Part shown: piece by piece, positions 34,860-45,590 of the stretch
How positions within the stretch are numbered: the stretch's first letter is position 1
Layout: every line of letters begins with the position of its first letter
From: Siphonodentalium dalli
Taxonomy: Eukaryota; Mollusca; Scaphopoda; Gadilida; Siphonodentaliidae
DNA: 64,000 nucleotides
NCBI GenBank assembly: GCA_032622095.1
Contig: CP136064.1
Span: 273,009,614-273,073,613 of the forward strand
Reading direction: 5' to 3'
Translations under genes and position numbers: made by a program
Notes under the pieces: generated by a model
Database searches by the model: none
What the model was told of the DNA's origin: nothing
Seen by the model: the letters and a program-made list of their open reading frames with translations, nothing else

Positions 34860-37010
34860 CCGACTGATTTTTAGCTATGATGTTTATTATGTTTGTTGTC
34901 CGCGTGGAGGTAGTAGTGTTATCCGCTGTCGTAGTGATCTTTGTAGTACTCGTCGTGACAAAAGACGTGGTAGAGTCGGCAGTAGAATGTACGGTGGATG
35001 CAGGTCCTGTACTCTTAGTCATTGTACCGATAGGTGTCGTAATTGAAGAACTGACCGTCACTGAAGACGTCGTGGTTGCTACAGATGTGGTTCGCGTGGA
35101 TGTTGTCGTACTAGTTAATATGGTTGTAGTTGCGGTTGGTGTTGCAGTAGTGGTTGATGTGGTTGTTGTCGCTGGTGTGTGTGTGGCCGTAGTTGGTGTG
35201 GTTGTAGTTGTGGTTGGTGTTATAATATTGGTTGTAGAAGTTGGTGTGGTTGTGGTAGTAGTTGTGGTTGGTGTTGTGGTAGTTGGTGTGGTTGTAGTGG
35301 TTGGAGTGGTTGTAGTTGTGGTTGGTGTTGTAGTACTCGGTGTTTTCGTGGTAGTTGGTGTGGTTGGTCTGGTTGTAGTAGTTTGTGTGGTTGTAGTAGT
35401 GGGCGTGGTTGTAGTTGTTGGTGTTGTAGTGGTTGGTGTGGTCGTAGTAGTGGGTATGGTCGTAGTAGTTGGTGTGGCCGTAGTAGTTGGTGTGGTCGTA
35501 GTAGTGGGTGTGGTTGTAGTTGGTGTGATTGTAGTTGGTGTGGTCGTAGTAGTTGGTGTGGTTGTAGTAGTTGGTGCGGTTGTAGTGGTCGGTGTGGTTG
35601 TAGTAGTTGATGTGGTTGTAGTTGGTGTGGTTGTAGTAGTTGGTGTGGTTGTAGTAGTGTGTGTGGTCGTAGTAGTGTGTGTGGTCGTAGTAGTCGGTGT
35701 GGTTGTAGTAGTTGGTGTGGTCGTAGTAGTTTGTGTGGTTGTAGTAGTTGGTGTGGTTGTAGTTGTGGGTGTGGTCGTAGTAGTGGATGATGTGGTTGTA
35801 GTAGTTGGTGTGGTTGTAGTAGTGGGTGTGGTTGTAGTAGTTGGTGTTGTCGTAGTAGTTGGTGTGGTTGTAGTAGTGGGTGTGGTTGTAGTAGTGGGTG
35901 TGGTTGTAGTAGTTGGTGTGGTTGTAGTAGTGGGTGTGGTTGTAGTAGTTGGTGTGGTTGTAGTAGTTGGTGTGGTCGTAGTAGTTGGTGTGGTCGTAGT
36001 AGTTGTTGGTGTGGTCGTAGTTGTTGGTGTGGTTGTAGTAGTTTGTGTGGTAGTAGTAGTAGTAGTGGGTGTGGTTGTTGTAGTAGTGGGTGTGGTTGTA
36101 GTAGTTGGTGTTGTCGTGGTAGTTGGTGTGGTTGTAGTAGTGGGTGTGGTTGTAGTAGTTGGTATGGTTGTAGTAGTTGGTGTGATTGTAGTAATTGGTG
36201 TGGTTGTAGTAGTTGGTGTGGTTGTAGTAGTTGGTGTGGTCGTAGTAGTTGGTGTGGTCGTAGTAGTTGGTGTGGTTGTAGTAGTTGGTGTGGTCGTTGT
36301 CGTGGGTGTGGTTGTAGTAGTGGGTGTGGTTGTAGTAGTTGGTGTTATCGTAGTAGTTGGTGCTGTTGTAGCAGTGGGTGTGGTTGTAGTAGTTGGTATG
36401 GTTGTAGTAGTTGGTGTGATCGTAGTAGTTGGTGTGTTCGTAGTAGTCGGTGTGGTTGTAGTAGTTGGTGTGGTCGTAGTAGTTGGTGTGGTCGTAGTAG
36501 TTGGTGTGGTTGTAGTAGTTGGTGTGGTCGTTGTCGTGGGTGTGGTTGTAGTAGTGGGTGTGGTTGTAGTAGTTGGTGTTATCGTAGTAGTTGGTGCTGT
36601 TGTAGCAGTGGGTGTGGTTGTAGTAGTTGGTATGGTTGTAGTAGTTGGTGTGGTCGTAGTAGTGTGTGTGGTCGTAGTAGTCGGTGTGGTTGTAGTAGTT
36701 GGTGTGGTCGTAGTAGTTTGTGTGGTTGTAGTAGTTGGTGTGGTCGTAGTAGTGGGTGTGGTCGTAGTAGTTGTTGATGTGGTCGTAGTTGTTGGTGTGG
36801 TTGTAGTAGTTTGTGTGGTAGTAGTAGTAGTGGGTGTGGTTGTTGTAGTAGTGGGTGTGGTTGTAGTAGTGGGTATGGTCGTTGTTGTAGTAGTTGGTGT
36901 GGTTGTTGTAGTAGTTGTGAACATCCACCAACAGGTACCACAACATGTTTCTGAATTTGACTCACACGAGCTAGCCTGACACCATGAAGCCTTGTCGCCA
37001 TACTTGCAAT
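34860..37010 (-). CDS. mucin-like gene B, large exon: six-cysteine module plus (TTTTTP)n domain
   Basis: A 2151-bp exon, open throughout (717 codons spanned, phase 1-1), between the acceptor TATGTTACAG and the donor GTGAGT. Residues 1-35 form a six-cysteine module ([10 protein letters not shown]...CCGTC; C-x8-C-x4-C-x7-CC-x2-C) ending WWMF. About 600 residues of TTTTTP hexapeptide repeat follow. They are encoded by an 18-bp minisatellite with rare N, I, A, H, Q or S substitutions, and should form a rigid, O-glycosylated extracellular stalk. A 234-bp block (13 units) is duplicated. The last 70 residues are a Ser/Thr stem ending IIAKNQS. It continues in phase into the transmembrane exon at 31289. 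The upstream neighbours are the stand-alone cysteine-module exons at 42768, 43507 and 46553. The module may be PLAC or ShKT type. All valine-, tyrosine/histidine- or cysteine/serine-rich frames overlapping it are shadows. Confidence 0.85.
35100..36910 (-). repeat. coding minisatellite, 18-bp unit
   Basis: About 100 units of 18 bp (plus strand GTTGTAGTAGTTGGTGTG and variants). A higher-order repeat is visible: the marker GCTGTTGTAGCAG occurs at 36362 and 36596, exactly 234 bp (13 units, 78 residues) apart, within matching flanking variants. Occasional 15- or 21-bp units still keep the reading frame. Confidence 0.85.
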
Positions 37011-38225
37011 CTGTAACATATATATACATATAGTCTAAAAACATTGTATAATCTATTAAATGGCGTTTACACTATATATATAACTGACTTATTTATACAT
37101 GATGATTTTGGCATACATCACATAGATTACACAACAGTGCTAGTCTTGCATTGTGTATATATCTTATGTCGATTAGATACATAATTATGTCAATCAGTTT
37201 AACAATACAGATTATCATACAATGAGCCCAATTAACTATATATTTCTATCCAACTGTATTTGTTTATTTTTTTATTTAAAGATGCCCCATCCACTTCGAC
37301 TACCTTTAAGTATCACCCCCAAAAGTTAACAAATGAACTTACATATACCTTTAAGTATCACCCCCAAAAGTTAACAAATATATAACCTGTGCTAACAACT
37401 GTATAACCTGTGTTATTTATTTCATTGAAACAGTATACAATCGCTTAAATAGTGCCTATATATCGTTCAATATATAGTTGATTAGTCATCAGTGACGTGG
37501 CCAGAGGGCTCCGGTGATTTTCCAGCTGCATCCCGCCCCTTTTAACCAGGCCGAGCTCGCAATGTCGCGTAATTTCATTTGCTTCCCACCCCGTGGTTTG
37601 GAATTTCCTAACTGTACTTATAGTGTGGATGAATCATGAAACAATTTGAAATATGAGCCTGAACACTGCAAATTCCTAGCATCTGTCAAAGTCTATCTCC
37701 ATTTGTTTTTTGGTTTAAACATTTTTTAAATCCGAACCTGACTGAAATGTGTAGTCTTAGAATATATATGTATAAGTCTAACCACAGACATATTCAGGCC
37801 GCCATTTTGTTTCTGTTTCATTTATTAGTAATTTGAAATTTATTAGCAGGTTTTGACTGGCCAATGATTAGTGAGGTGGGAGGACAATTAACAATTTTTA
37901 TTTTACTGGCCTCAAGATTTCCAAACTGACACTAAGATTGGAACATTCCCGTCGAGAGTTTTGACCGAATGTAGGAACTTCCCCGCTGATTACAGTTTAC
38001 CCCATCCCCATATCTAGCCCGAGTCCATGTTACAAAGTAAAACATCAAATAATCCCTTGCGTTTTCTTAAAGAATGCCCACGGGTATTCTTAAATAATGC
38101 CCACGGGCATTCTTAAAATAATGGCCATGCGCGATAAAATAACACTCAAGCGATCAAAAAGCCTGAGCATTCTGCCGGATACGAGCCGTGTCAGGACAAA
38201 GGGATAACACGCCGGTTGTCTTTAA

Positions 38226-38690
38226 ATGCAGGGATGCTCCGTTCAACAAACAATCTCATACTGTGTACTGAATACCCGTACGCTATGCAGGGATGTTCAA
38301 CAAATAAGCTCAGCCCTTTTAATGAATAATCCCGTACTACATGCAGGGATTCTCCGTTCAACAAACAAGCTCAGACTGTGTAATGAATACCCGTACTACA
38401 TGTAGGGATGCTCAGTTCAACAAACAAGCTCAGCCTTTTTAATGAATAATCCCGTACTACATGCAGGGATTCTCCGTTCAACAAACAAGCTCAGACTGTG
38501 TAATGAATACCCGTACTACATGTAGGGATGCTCAGTTCAACAAACAAGCTCAGCCTTTTTAATGAATAATCCCGTACTACATACAGGGATGCTCCGTTCA
38601 ACAAACAATCTCAGACTGTGTAATGGATACTCCCGTACTAAATGCAAGGATGTTCAACACACAAGTCATTTTAATTATTTTAATTAATTC
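38226..38690. repeat. tandem array, about 60-bp unit with 120-bp higher order
   Basis: Units contain CAGGGATGCTCCGTTCAACA, AACAAGCTCAG, then either ACTGTGTAATGAATACCCGT or CCTTTTTAATGAATAATCCC, then ACTACATG. The two unit types alternate, giving a 120-bp higher-order repeat. The copy from about 38340 to 38460 is followed by a nearly identical copy. Confidence 0.8.
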
Positions 38691-38920
38691 TACCGTACTG
38701 CATACACGTGGAGCCATTGTGCGCTTATATGCTAGTTGTCAGTTGATTTAATCCGAACATTACAAACTAACACTCGACTACTCAAAGGTACAATAGCGAA
38801 TAATGTAAAATCTGATTCAGAATCAGAGTATTGACTATTTCTCACATTCGGTTTGGCACACATTTAATACTATAGTCATTTGGTTCTAAACTTAGTATAA
38901 AACTATTTACCTTTCACAAC

Positions 38921-41900
38921 TTTTTTTTAAATGTTTATTGAAGAATCAATCACAATGAGGAATGCCATATACAGAATGATCAATGGAATTTATTTATATA
39001 TACAGAATGATCAATGGAATTTATTTATATATACAGAATGATCAATGGAATTTATTTATATATACAGAATGATCAATGGAATTTATTTATATATACAGAA
39101 TGATCAATGGAATTTATTTATATATACAGAATGATCAATGGAATTTATTTATATATACAGAATGATCAATGGAATTTATTTATATATACAGAATGATCAA
39201 TGGAATGTATTTATATATACAGGTATGGCATTCCTCGCATTCACGTATATATCTTTCTTACTGCACGCAGTCTCCTGGTTCACGACATTCGCTCACCGGT
39301 GGCATACAATTATATACTAAATAAGTATAATTATGCATGTGTATAGTAGAATATTAATTTATTATCATGCAGAATGTTTCAAATAAACTCAACTCTCAAC
39401 ATATGTGGTATTGTGGTGACGGTGGTGCGTAGGATTTGTTTTAATGGACTGGGGTGATAATGATTAGCATTCACAAAAAACGGCCACAGTTGCACTAAAT
39501 TCAGGTAACTTCGATGATCGTTGATTGAGTCGCATGTTTATTTAAAGCTTTTCGAACCATATATTCGAGAATTATCGAAGTTTTGATCGACATATTGCTG
39601 TATATTTATATATGTAAACTCTTTGATGAAAACATTAACAGACAAAAAGATTGGTTTGAATTTAGACCGAAATATACATATTGTTTAATTGTGTAATTTA
39701 TATCATTCTTTGTTTCCAATTACATATTCCTCTCAAAATGTCTGCGCATGACTACAATCCCCAAAAATGTGGCTATATCTTCCTTTTCAATGTTACACCT
39801 ATAAGATGTATCATCTTGTCTTATATTATAAATGTGTAGATATATATTAGTTGGTAATATTCTAGAATTTATTCGGAATTGTAACCATTGTAGCTTGGTG
39901 TCAGGCGTCGCGAGAAAGTGTAATTTATCACTTGTAAATACAGCACTTCCATATCAGAAAACTGTGATTGCCATTTTGTATTTTTAAGCGAAGTGCTGAA
40001 GTTGTTTGGTAGAATGAGATAAGAAACTCGAGTTTTTGTTGGCCAAACTTTTTTTGCACGTGATTTTATCTAATGTTGGATATTGTTTAGAGTGATGATG
40101 TGTGTGTGTATATATTGACTGTATGGCTTTTTGTGAAAGAAAAAAAACTTGTGTTGTCAAGCATATCGTTTATAAACATGATCCCTTTTTCACGCCAAGC
40201 AGTGAAGTTTATTATCTTTCCATATTGTTTTATACTTGGATTATTCCACAGCGTAATATATGGCAAATGTTCACATTTTGTTGCAGGAATTTTACAAATG
40301 ATAACATGACGTCTTGCCATAATGGGTTAGTCAATTTATTCGCCTGTTTCTCCAAATAGCCATACTCAAATGTAAGAACCATGGGGTCTTCGCATAATGG
40401 CATGTCCGTTAGGTGCATCAATTTGGCGCTCTTTGTTACGAGGTAGCATTACACGATTTCCAGCAATTTTGGCCAACCTTGGAGGGGGTACTGTATTTCA
40501 ACTCAATGCTGGGCCATTATCTTTGGTATAGGTCCCATCAAGCATGTTTTAATTTCGACAGACATATTAGGTGTACTCACATGTCTTTGTAAAATTCCTC
40601 ATTGAGTTATGCCCCTTGCACACACAAAAAGCTCAATTTTACCCATGTTTAACTCAAATTTTTCAACCCAACAACAGACCATGACAGCGAATGTCAGCAA
40701 ATAAGATTATACCATGTGATAGAGCTATGATAGAGCTGAGAAATATTTGAAATAGAAAAAAAGTGATCTTATCAATTTGGAAAAAAATGTCTTGCAAGCA
40801 CAGCTCATATAATACGGGGGAAAGAAATCGGGCTATTTTCCTGTAACCAATATACAGAGTTGGCCTTCACTGAATACGAAAATCCTGTTGCGTATACAAA
40901 TTTTACACTTTTTTGAGAACTTTCCCAGTTTTATAAAATAATTAAACCTTCAAACCTGTAATGACACATTTAACACAGGCTACACTGGCTGTTATGCCCC
41001 CATATACTTATTTTTCTATTTTTGCAGACTCCCTACGACCCGCGAACTCGTGTACTGCTACCCGAGGCGTCTCATCCATGTTTTCATTGGCACCATTCTC
41101 AAGCCACCGTTTTTTTTTATCTTAGCATACAAATTTGCGTTTCACTCGATCTTGTTTTGAGTTGCATAGAAAATTATAAAGCATAGTTTCCATTGTTTCA
41201 TAAAATGTTTTATCCGGATTTGGAAGTGACACGAAAAAGTGCGTTAATTTTTGAAGTGTTTTTGTTACAGTTATTCGACCAATGGGTGTCAGCAATGGGT
41301 GTTTATATGCCACAATCAGTCGTTTCACATCAGCATGTTTTGTATCGTAAATGATATTCATTTTGTCGATGTGTATATCAAAGTAAATCCCAAGCACATC
41401 GAATGAGCTATCACATATGAGATAAAGATCTGAGCACATGCCATATGTACGCCCAGTATAAGAACCTATCATTGACCCCTGACACTTGCTAGGGTTGATT
41501 TTCATTAAAAAAACCCTGAAAAATTGGCGAATAATGTTAATACAGTGTCTAATTCCCGACTGTCTTCTCTTCCGTCTATCATGAGAGTTGTGTCTTCTGC
41601 ATACTGTGTACTTTTTTATTCACAATTGCCGAGGTTGGTGCGTTTATTAGATTTTATCATGATAAATGAGATTTCTGGACATATCAGAAAAAATATAAAG
41701 CGAGATTGGGTAACCATGTCAACATCCATGGTTTAACACGAATCTCTGAGATATATATGTCCATTTATCAGAATAGATGAGTTGATATTTGTTTATGTCA
41801 TCACCAAAGTTAAAAAGGTCAAAACATTTATTTAAAATGTCCATGATACCTAGTCAATTGGCTTTTCGGAATCTAGCAAGAGCAGAAGACCAGGTGTGTC

Positions 41901-42354
41901 AGCTATTGCTTCTTATGATAGTATAAATTAATGTAGTGTTGTCTCTTATATACCGATTTTGTTCAGAAACCGGTTTGGTCATGGCTGATTTTACGGGTAA
42001 AAATAATTTTCAGCTATACAAGAAGACGCCAGTAAATTCGACAGAGATGTCGGACGCAAGTTCTCAAAATATGTCTTTCTTTGTTTTTTTTTCGGAATAA
42101 GAGTATTAAGTCCTTTTGGGTTATCAATAATTCACCAGTATCAAATGCTTCACTAAGGACTCACAAAGAAGTTTTTCCATAAAAAGTGCCAAACCTCATA
42201 CGGAAATCCATCCAGACCGCTCCACTTATCATTTTGTAATCTTTTCAGTGCATTGTTTAGTTCGTTTAGAGTTACTTGTCCTTCGATGCTATTTGCAGTA
42301 CCGCATGTTAGTCATATAGGTATGATTCTCCCCCGATGATAGCGTCAATACCTG
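38921..42354 (-). mobile_element. L1/Tx1-like LINE, 5'-truncated and degraded
   Basis: Read on the minus strand, the RT segments occur in the expected order. At about 42290-42160 is EGQVTLNELNNALKRLQNDK, then WSGLDGFPYEVW. At 41609-41580 is the catalytic box QYAEDTTLMIDG. At 41505-41122 is MKINPSKCQGSMIG, then VLGIYFDI and LLTPIGRITVTKTLQKLTHF, then SLPNP. At 40421-40087 come PLCEDPMVLTFEYG, PLWQDV and LWNNPSIK...INDMLD. At about 39920-39740 is KLQWLQFRINSRILPTNIYL and a Cys-bearing end. It has frameshifts and stops throughout. The low-coordinate end begins with a T8 run at 38921, that is, a poly(A) tail. A degenerate duplication TCACA(A/G)C at 38914-38920 and 42355-42361 marks the insertion. 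The YADD box reads YAED. Confidence 0.78.
38970..39222. repeat. 31-bp minisatellite, about 8 copies
   Basis: Nearly identical 31-bp units (TACAGAATGATCAATGGAAT, then TTATTTATATA). The last unit has one substitution (GGAATGTATTT). It lies inside the 3' region of the LINE insertion, near its tail. The very high unit identity suggests recent expansion. Confidence 0.85.
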
Positions 42355-42718
42355 TCACAGCATAGTGTGGACATACATGTATATGTACACTACAAATATT
42401 GGAAATGAGATTGGAGAGCAAATGCAGAAATAACTCATTGACACCATCAATCCACGCGTCAGCCGTCACCCTCCGTTATTTCTTAATATCGGCGTGGTAA
42501 TACAATTAAAGTGGCAAACATGATTATAATTGTGTATACTATAACCAGCCCCTATATGATGTCAAACATTAGGCATGCGACAAGATGGCTAATATGGCGT
42601 GTCGAAGACTACTCTGGAGGGCAAGAATGTTTTTGCTAAATATGCAAACCCAAGTTGTCATTTGTGGTCAACCATTGTGTCGTTTATATGGATTTAAAGA
42701 ACATTTTACATTTTCATG

Positions 42719-43455
42719 ATCTACGAAAATTAATTTGTTTTAAAACCTCCACGCGTGCCATGCGTACCTGCTGGAAGACTCGTGTTGATGAAATTTGGGC
42801 ATGTTTGACAACACGCATCGGCGTTACTGTTACTGTAACAATTCAAGGCCGTCAGGGTTGAACACCAGGATGCTTTGTCCCCGTACTCACAACCTGTGGG
42901 AAGACGAAAAATGCATATCATGAGGGTGGAAAATAACTTACTGAAACATTTGATAAATCATGCGTTCTTCGTGTATAGTAACAAATTCGTCAGACATCAG
43001 TTTAAAATTTCTTTCTTGTGTGCCATTTTTAAACCGGACTCGTATATCACATGAAATACACTCATCACGCAAATAGTCGTAAAATGATGAACAATTTATT
43101 GTAACACGGGATAACGTTCATATACCCATATTATAAACACATGTTCTGTTTGACTGTTGCTGGCAAAACATGATTCTCAATACACAAGAATTAACGCCAA
43201 CATTGAGAATAGTTGGTTTGAATATCATATATACTAATTATAATATACAATGATACCTCAATCAATTGTGGACTTTGTACTAACATTGCAGTTCACGGTA
43301 CCGCTTAGAACGCGCTATAACAAATTGTTCACATATTTAGGACTTTGGCCTATAGTTGCTGCGATGTCCACAAAGTGCTGTGTTAACATATGGATGTGAC
43401 CGCGATGTGTTTAAAAAGATATGCTCAACCCTTTCATGACTGGAACTTTCTGAAA
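42719..43455. repeat. tandem duplication unit 1 (exon plus intron)
   Basis: Matches 43456-44137 at high identity from CTACGAAAA...AATTTGTTTT through the exon and intron to TTGCTGCGATG...AGTGCTGTGTTAACATA. The period is 739 bp, taken from the exon starts 43632 and 42893. Confidence 0.8.
42768..42893 (-). CDS. mucin-like gene B, six-cysteine module exon 3
   Basis: A 126-bp exon (42 codons, phase 1-1) between the acceptor TCTTCCCACAG and the donor GTACGC. The peptide starts [20 protein letters not shown] and ends CCQTCPNFINTSLPA, with six cysteines (C-x8-C-x7-C-x8-CC-x2-C). It is almost identical to the neighbouring exon at 43507-43632, from which it differs by a few residues, and arose with it by a 739-bp tandem duplication. 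The fold is most like PLAC (ending CC-x-x-C) or an ShKT variant. It is disulphide-stabilised and extracellular. Its exact role is unknown. Confidence 0.8.
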
Positions 43456-44137
43456 GGATCTACGAAAACGAATTTGTTTTCAAATCTCCACGCGTGCCGT
43501 GCGTACCTGCTGGAAGATTCGGGTTGATGAAATCTGGGCATGTTTGACAACATGCATCGGCATTACTGTTACTATAACAATTCAAAGCCGTCAGCGTTGA
43601 ACACCAGGCTGCTTTGTCCCCGTACTCACAACCTGTTGGAAGACGAAACATTTTGTCATGAGGATGGAATATAATTTACTGAAACATTAGGTAAAGGATG
43701 CGTTCTTCGTGTATAGTAACAAATTCGTTAGACATTAGTTAAACATTTCGTTCTTGTGCGCCATTTTGAAACCGGACTCGTATATCACATGAAATACAAT
43801 CATCACCCAAATAGCCGTAAAATGACGAACAATTTATTGTAACACGGGATAACGTTCGTATACCCATATTATAAGCACATGCTCTGTTCGACTTTTGCTG
43901 GCAAAACATGATTCTCTATACACAAAAATTAACGCCAACATTGAGAATAGTTGGTTTGAATATCATATATACTAAATAGTATATACATTAATACCTCACT
44001 CAATAGTGGACTTAGTAGTAACATTGCAGTGCATGGTACCGTTTAGAACGCGATATAACAAATTGTTCATATAGTTAGGACTTTGGCCTATAGTTGCTGC
44101 GATGTACACACAGTGCTGTGTTAACATATTTAGCTTA
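43456..44137. repeat. tandem duplication unit 2 (exon plus intron)
   Basis: The second unit of the 739-bp tandem duplication, carrying the exon at 43507-43632. The intron parts differ by scattered substitutions and short indels, so the duplication is not brand new, yet both exons remain intact. Confidence 0.8.
43507..43632 (-). CDS. mucin-like gene B, six-cysteine module exon 2
   Basis: A 126-bp phase 1-1 exon between the acceptor TCTTCCAACAG and the donor GTACGC. The peptide GCEYGDKAAWCSTLTALNCY, then SNSNADACCQTC, then PDFINPNLPA is the tandem sister of the exon at 42768-42893. All six cysteines and the GDKA-x-WC motif are kept. The few differences (Ser to Ala, Asn to Asp, Thr to Pro) avoid the cysteines, which suggests that both copies are functional. 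The next upstream module exon is 46553-46672. Confidence 0.8.
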
Positions 44138-44744
44138 TCTAACACTTCCTAATTCCCTCAACAAATTTTTCTTGCCACACCCATTTCCTTGCTCAGCATA
44201 GTATTTCCTACCATCAGATGAATTTACTAAACCCACACGCCCATAGAACGAAACTTTTCAAACTGTTGTATCAACGTATATGAAATTAATAATCTTTGCT
44301 TTCAGTAAAAACTAAAGTGACCAAGACCACTTCAACCATCTGGAACGTCTCACATGGTGTACCATTAGCTATATTGCTTCACAATCCAAGAAGAAAGTTA
44401 TTACGAAATTCTAAGTATTCTATATTGTGCCACTTTGGATTATAATCTTTGTTGAGAAAATAAAATAATCCAACATCTTTGCAACGATATATTTCTGAAT
44501 ACAAAACACAAACGACACGACAATGAGTAACCCGGTGAAATGAATTTGTTTGTCAACCTCGGCGTGGCGGAAGCCAGCGGAGCTCCGGGCTGAATAGGCG
44601 TAATTATCGCACTGGCTCATATATATAGCTAGATATTGTAGGGTCAACTATTGCAGCACTTGACCTCTTGATGTTAACTCTGGACCAGAATACTTACCCC
44701 TCATTCCGCTAAAGCTTCATCTGCCGCGGTTAATACAGACTAAT

Positions 44745-44979
44745 CCATTATACCAGTGATTCGTCTATTATACCAGTGATTCGTCTATTATACCAGTGAT
44801 TCATCTATTATACCAGTGATTCATCTATTATACCAGTGATTCGTCTATTATACCAGTGATGCATCTATTATACCAGTGATTCATCTATTACACCAGTGAT
44901 TCATCTATTATACCAGTGATTCATCTATTATACCAGTGATTCATCTATTATACCAGTGATTCATCTATACCAGTGATTC
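44745..44979. repeat. 20-bp minisatellite, about 12 copies
   Basis: Units of CTATTATACCAGTGATTCAT, with T/C/G changes at the last positions; the last unit is shortened. Confidence 0.85.
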
Positions 44980-45004
44980 CTCGAGGAAATCATTTTCGTC
45001 CTAC

Positions 45005-45590
45005 AGGAGTTTTCATGCCCACGTTCCCGAACTGTGTGCCAATCGGACAGGAACGAATGCTTCTCCATCACATCGACCTACCAGATTTGGTTCATTTGTT
45101 GGTGATATGAGTCGTGACAGAGAAGACGAACCAACTCATCATAAGACAGTCGCTGATGCCGAGACACCGCCACAATACCCAATCATACCACAACCATTGT
45201 CCCAGGTGATCAGTGCTATGCAACGAACTCGGTGGTACCCCACTCTCGAAAGGTCGTGTACACATTAATAACAGGAAACTAAAGCAGAGGGGCAACGCAG
45301 ACGGTTTTTCTGATTTTGTCAGAAATAAAACGCTTCGATTTTACATTGGAGGCATCAACCCTAGTTCCACTAACTCTGGCACTCGAACTTATCTCACAAA
45401 GCCATGTGTCATTCCAACGAACATGTAACTGATGAAAAGTTCTCGAAATGTCACAATGTGTGCACAATTGAATGTTGTAAAAGACCAAAATTATCCGTTA
45501 CTGGAGGACGTTTCTGACCAGCAGGGGCTTACGAACCGAGTCTCCAGACACATCTGCATAATGCCTTCTGGCAATGACTAGGTCGATGAG
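45005..45590 (+). pseudogene. degraded retroelement ORF1/gag-like relic
   Basis: The plus strand has a polar, proline-rich frame (ELCANRTGTNASPSHRPTRF, DREDEPTHHKT, PPQYPIIPQPLSQ). With a frame change it is followed by RNKTLRFYIGGINPSSTNSG. With a further frame change it continues through TNM..LMKSSRNVTMCAQLNV to a broken F*PAGAYE (TGA where a Trp codon is expected). The order FYIGGI-x-PSST, a basic strand with AQLNV, and FWP-x-GAY resembles the C-terminal domain of gag-like ORF1 proteins of molluscan retroelements. That match is from memory and not verified. The frame breaks show it is not functional. An alternative is a true exon 45008-45207 of an unknown gene. Confidence 0.4.

Larger units (their letters stand above)
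37011..42767 (-). other. intron of gene B with tandem repeats and a LINE insertion
   Basis: The part next to the mucin exon resembles gene A's intron at 4857-4990. It holds a direct repeat of about 50 bp (37300-37380, CTTTAAGTATCACCCCCAAA twice). It also holds AGAATGCCCACGGG/CCCACGGGCATTCT palindromes at about 38070-38120, a tandem array at 38226-38690 and a LINE insertion at 38921-42354. The sequence on the two sides of the LINE (38750-38920 and 42362-42720) together matches gene A's intron at 5220-5760. Confidence 0.6.

Noticed and set aside
34877-36979. 700-codon valine-rich frame on the plus strand, and Tyr/His/Asn- and Cys/Ser/Gly-rich frames in the same region
   Set aside because: All are shadows of the Thr/Pro minisatellite. 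The minus-strand Thr frame has the cysteine module, splice sites and phase continuity; the others have none.
38226-39222. CRISPR-like repeat array
   Set aside because: Units are contiguous tandem repeats without unique spacers in a eukaryotic context.
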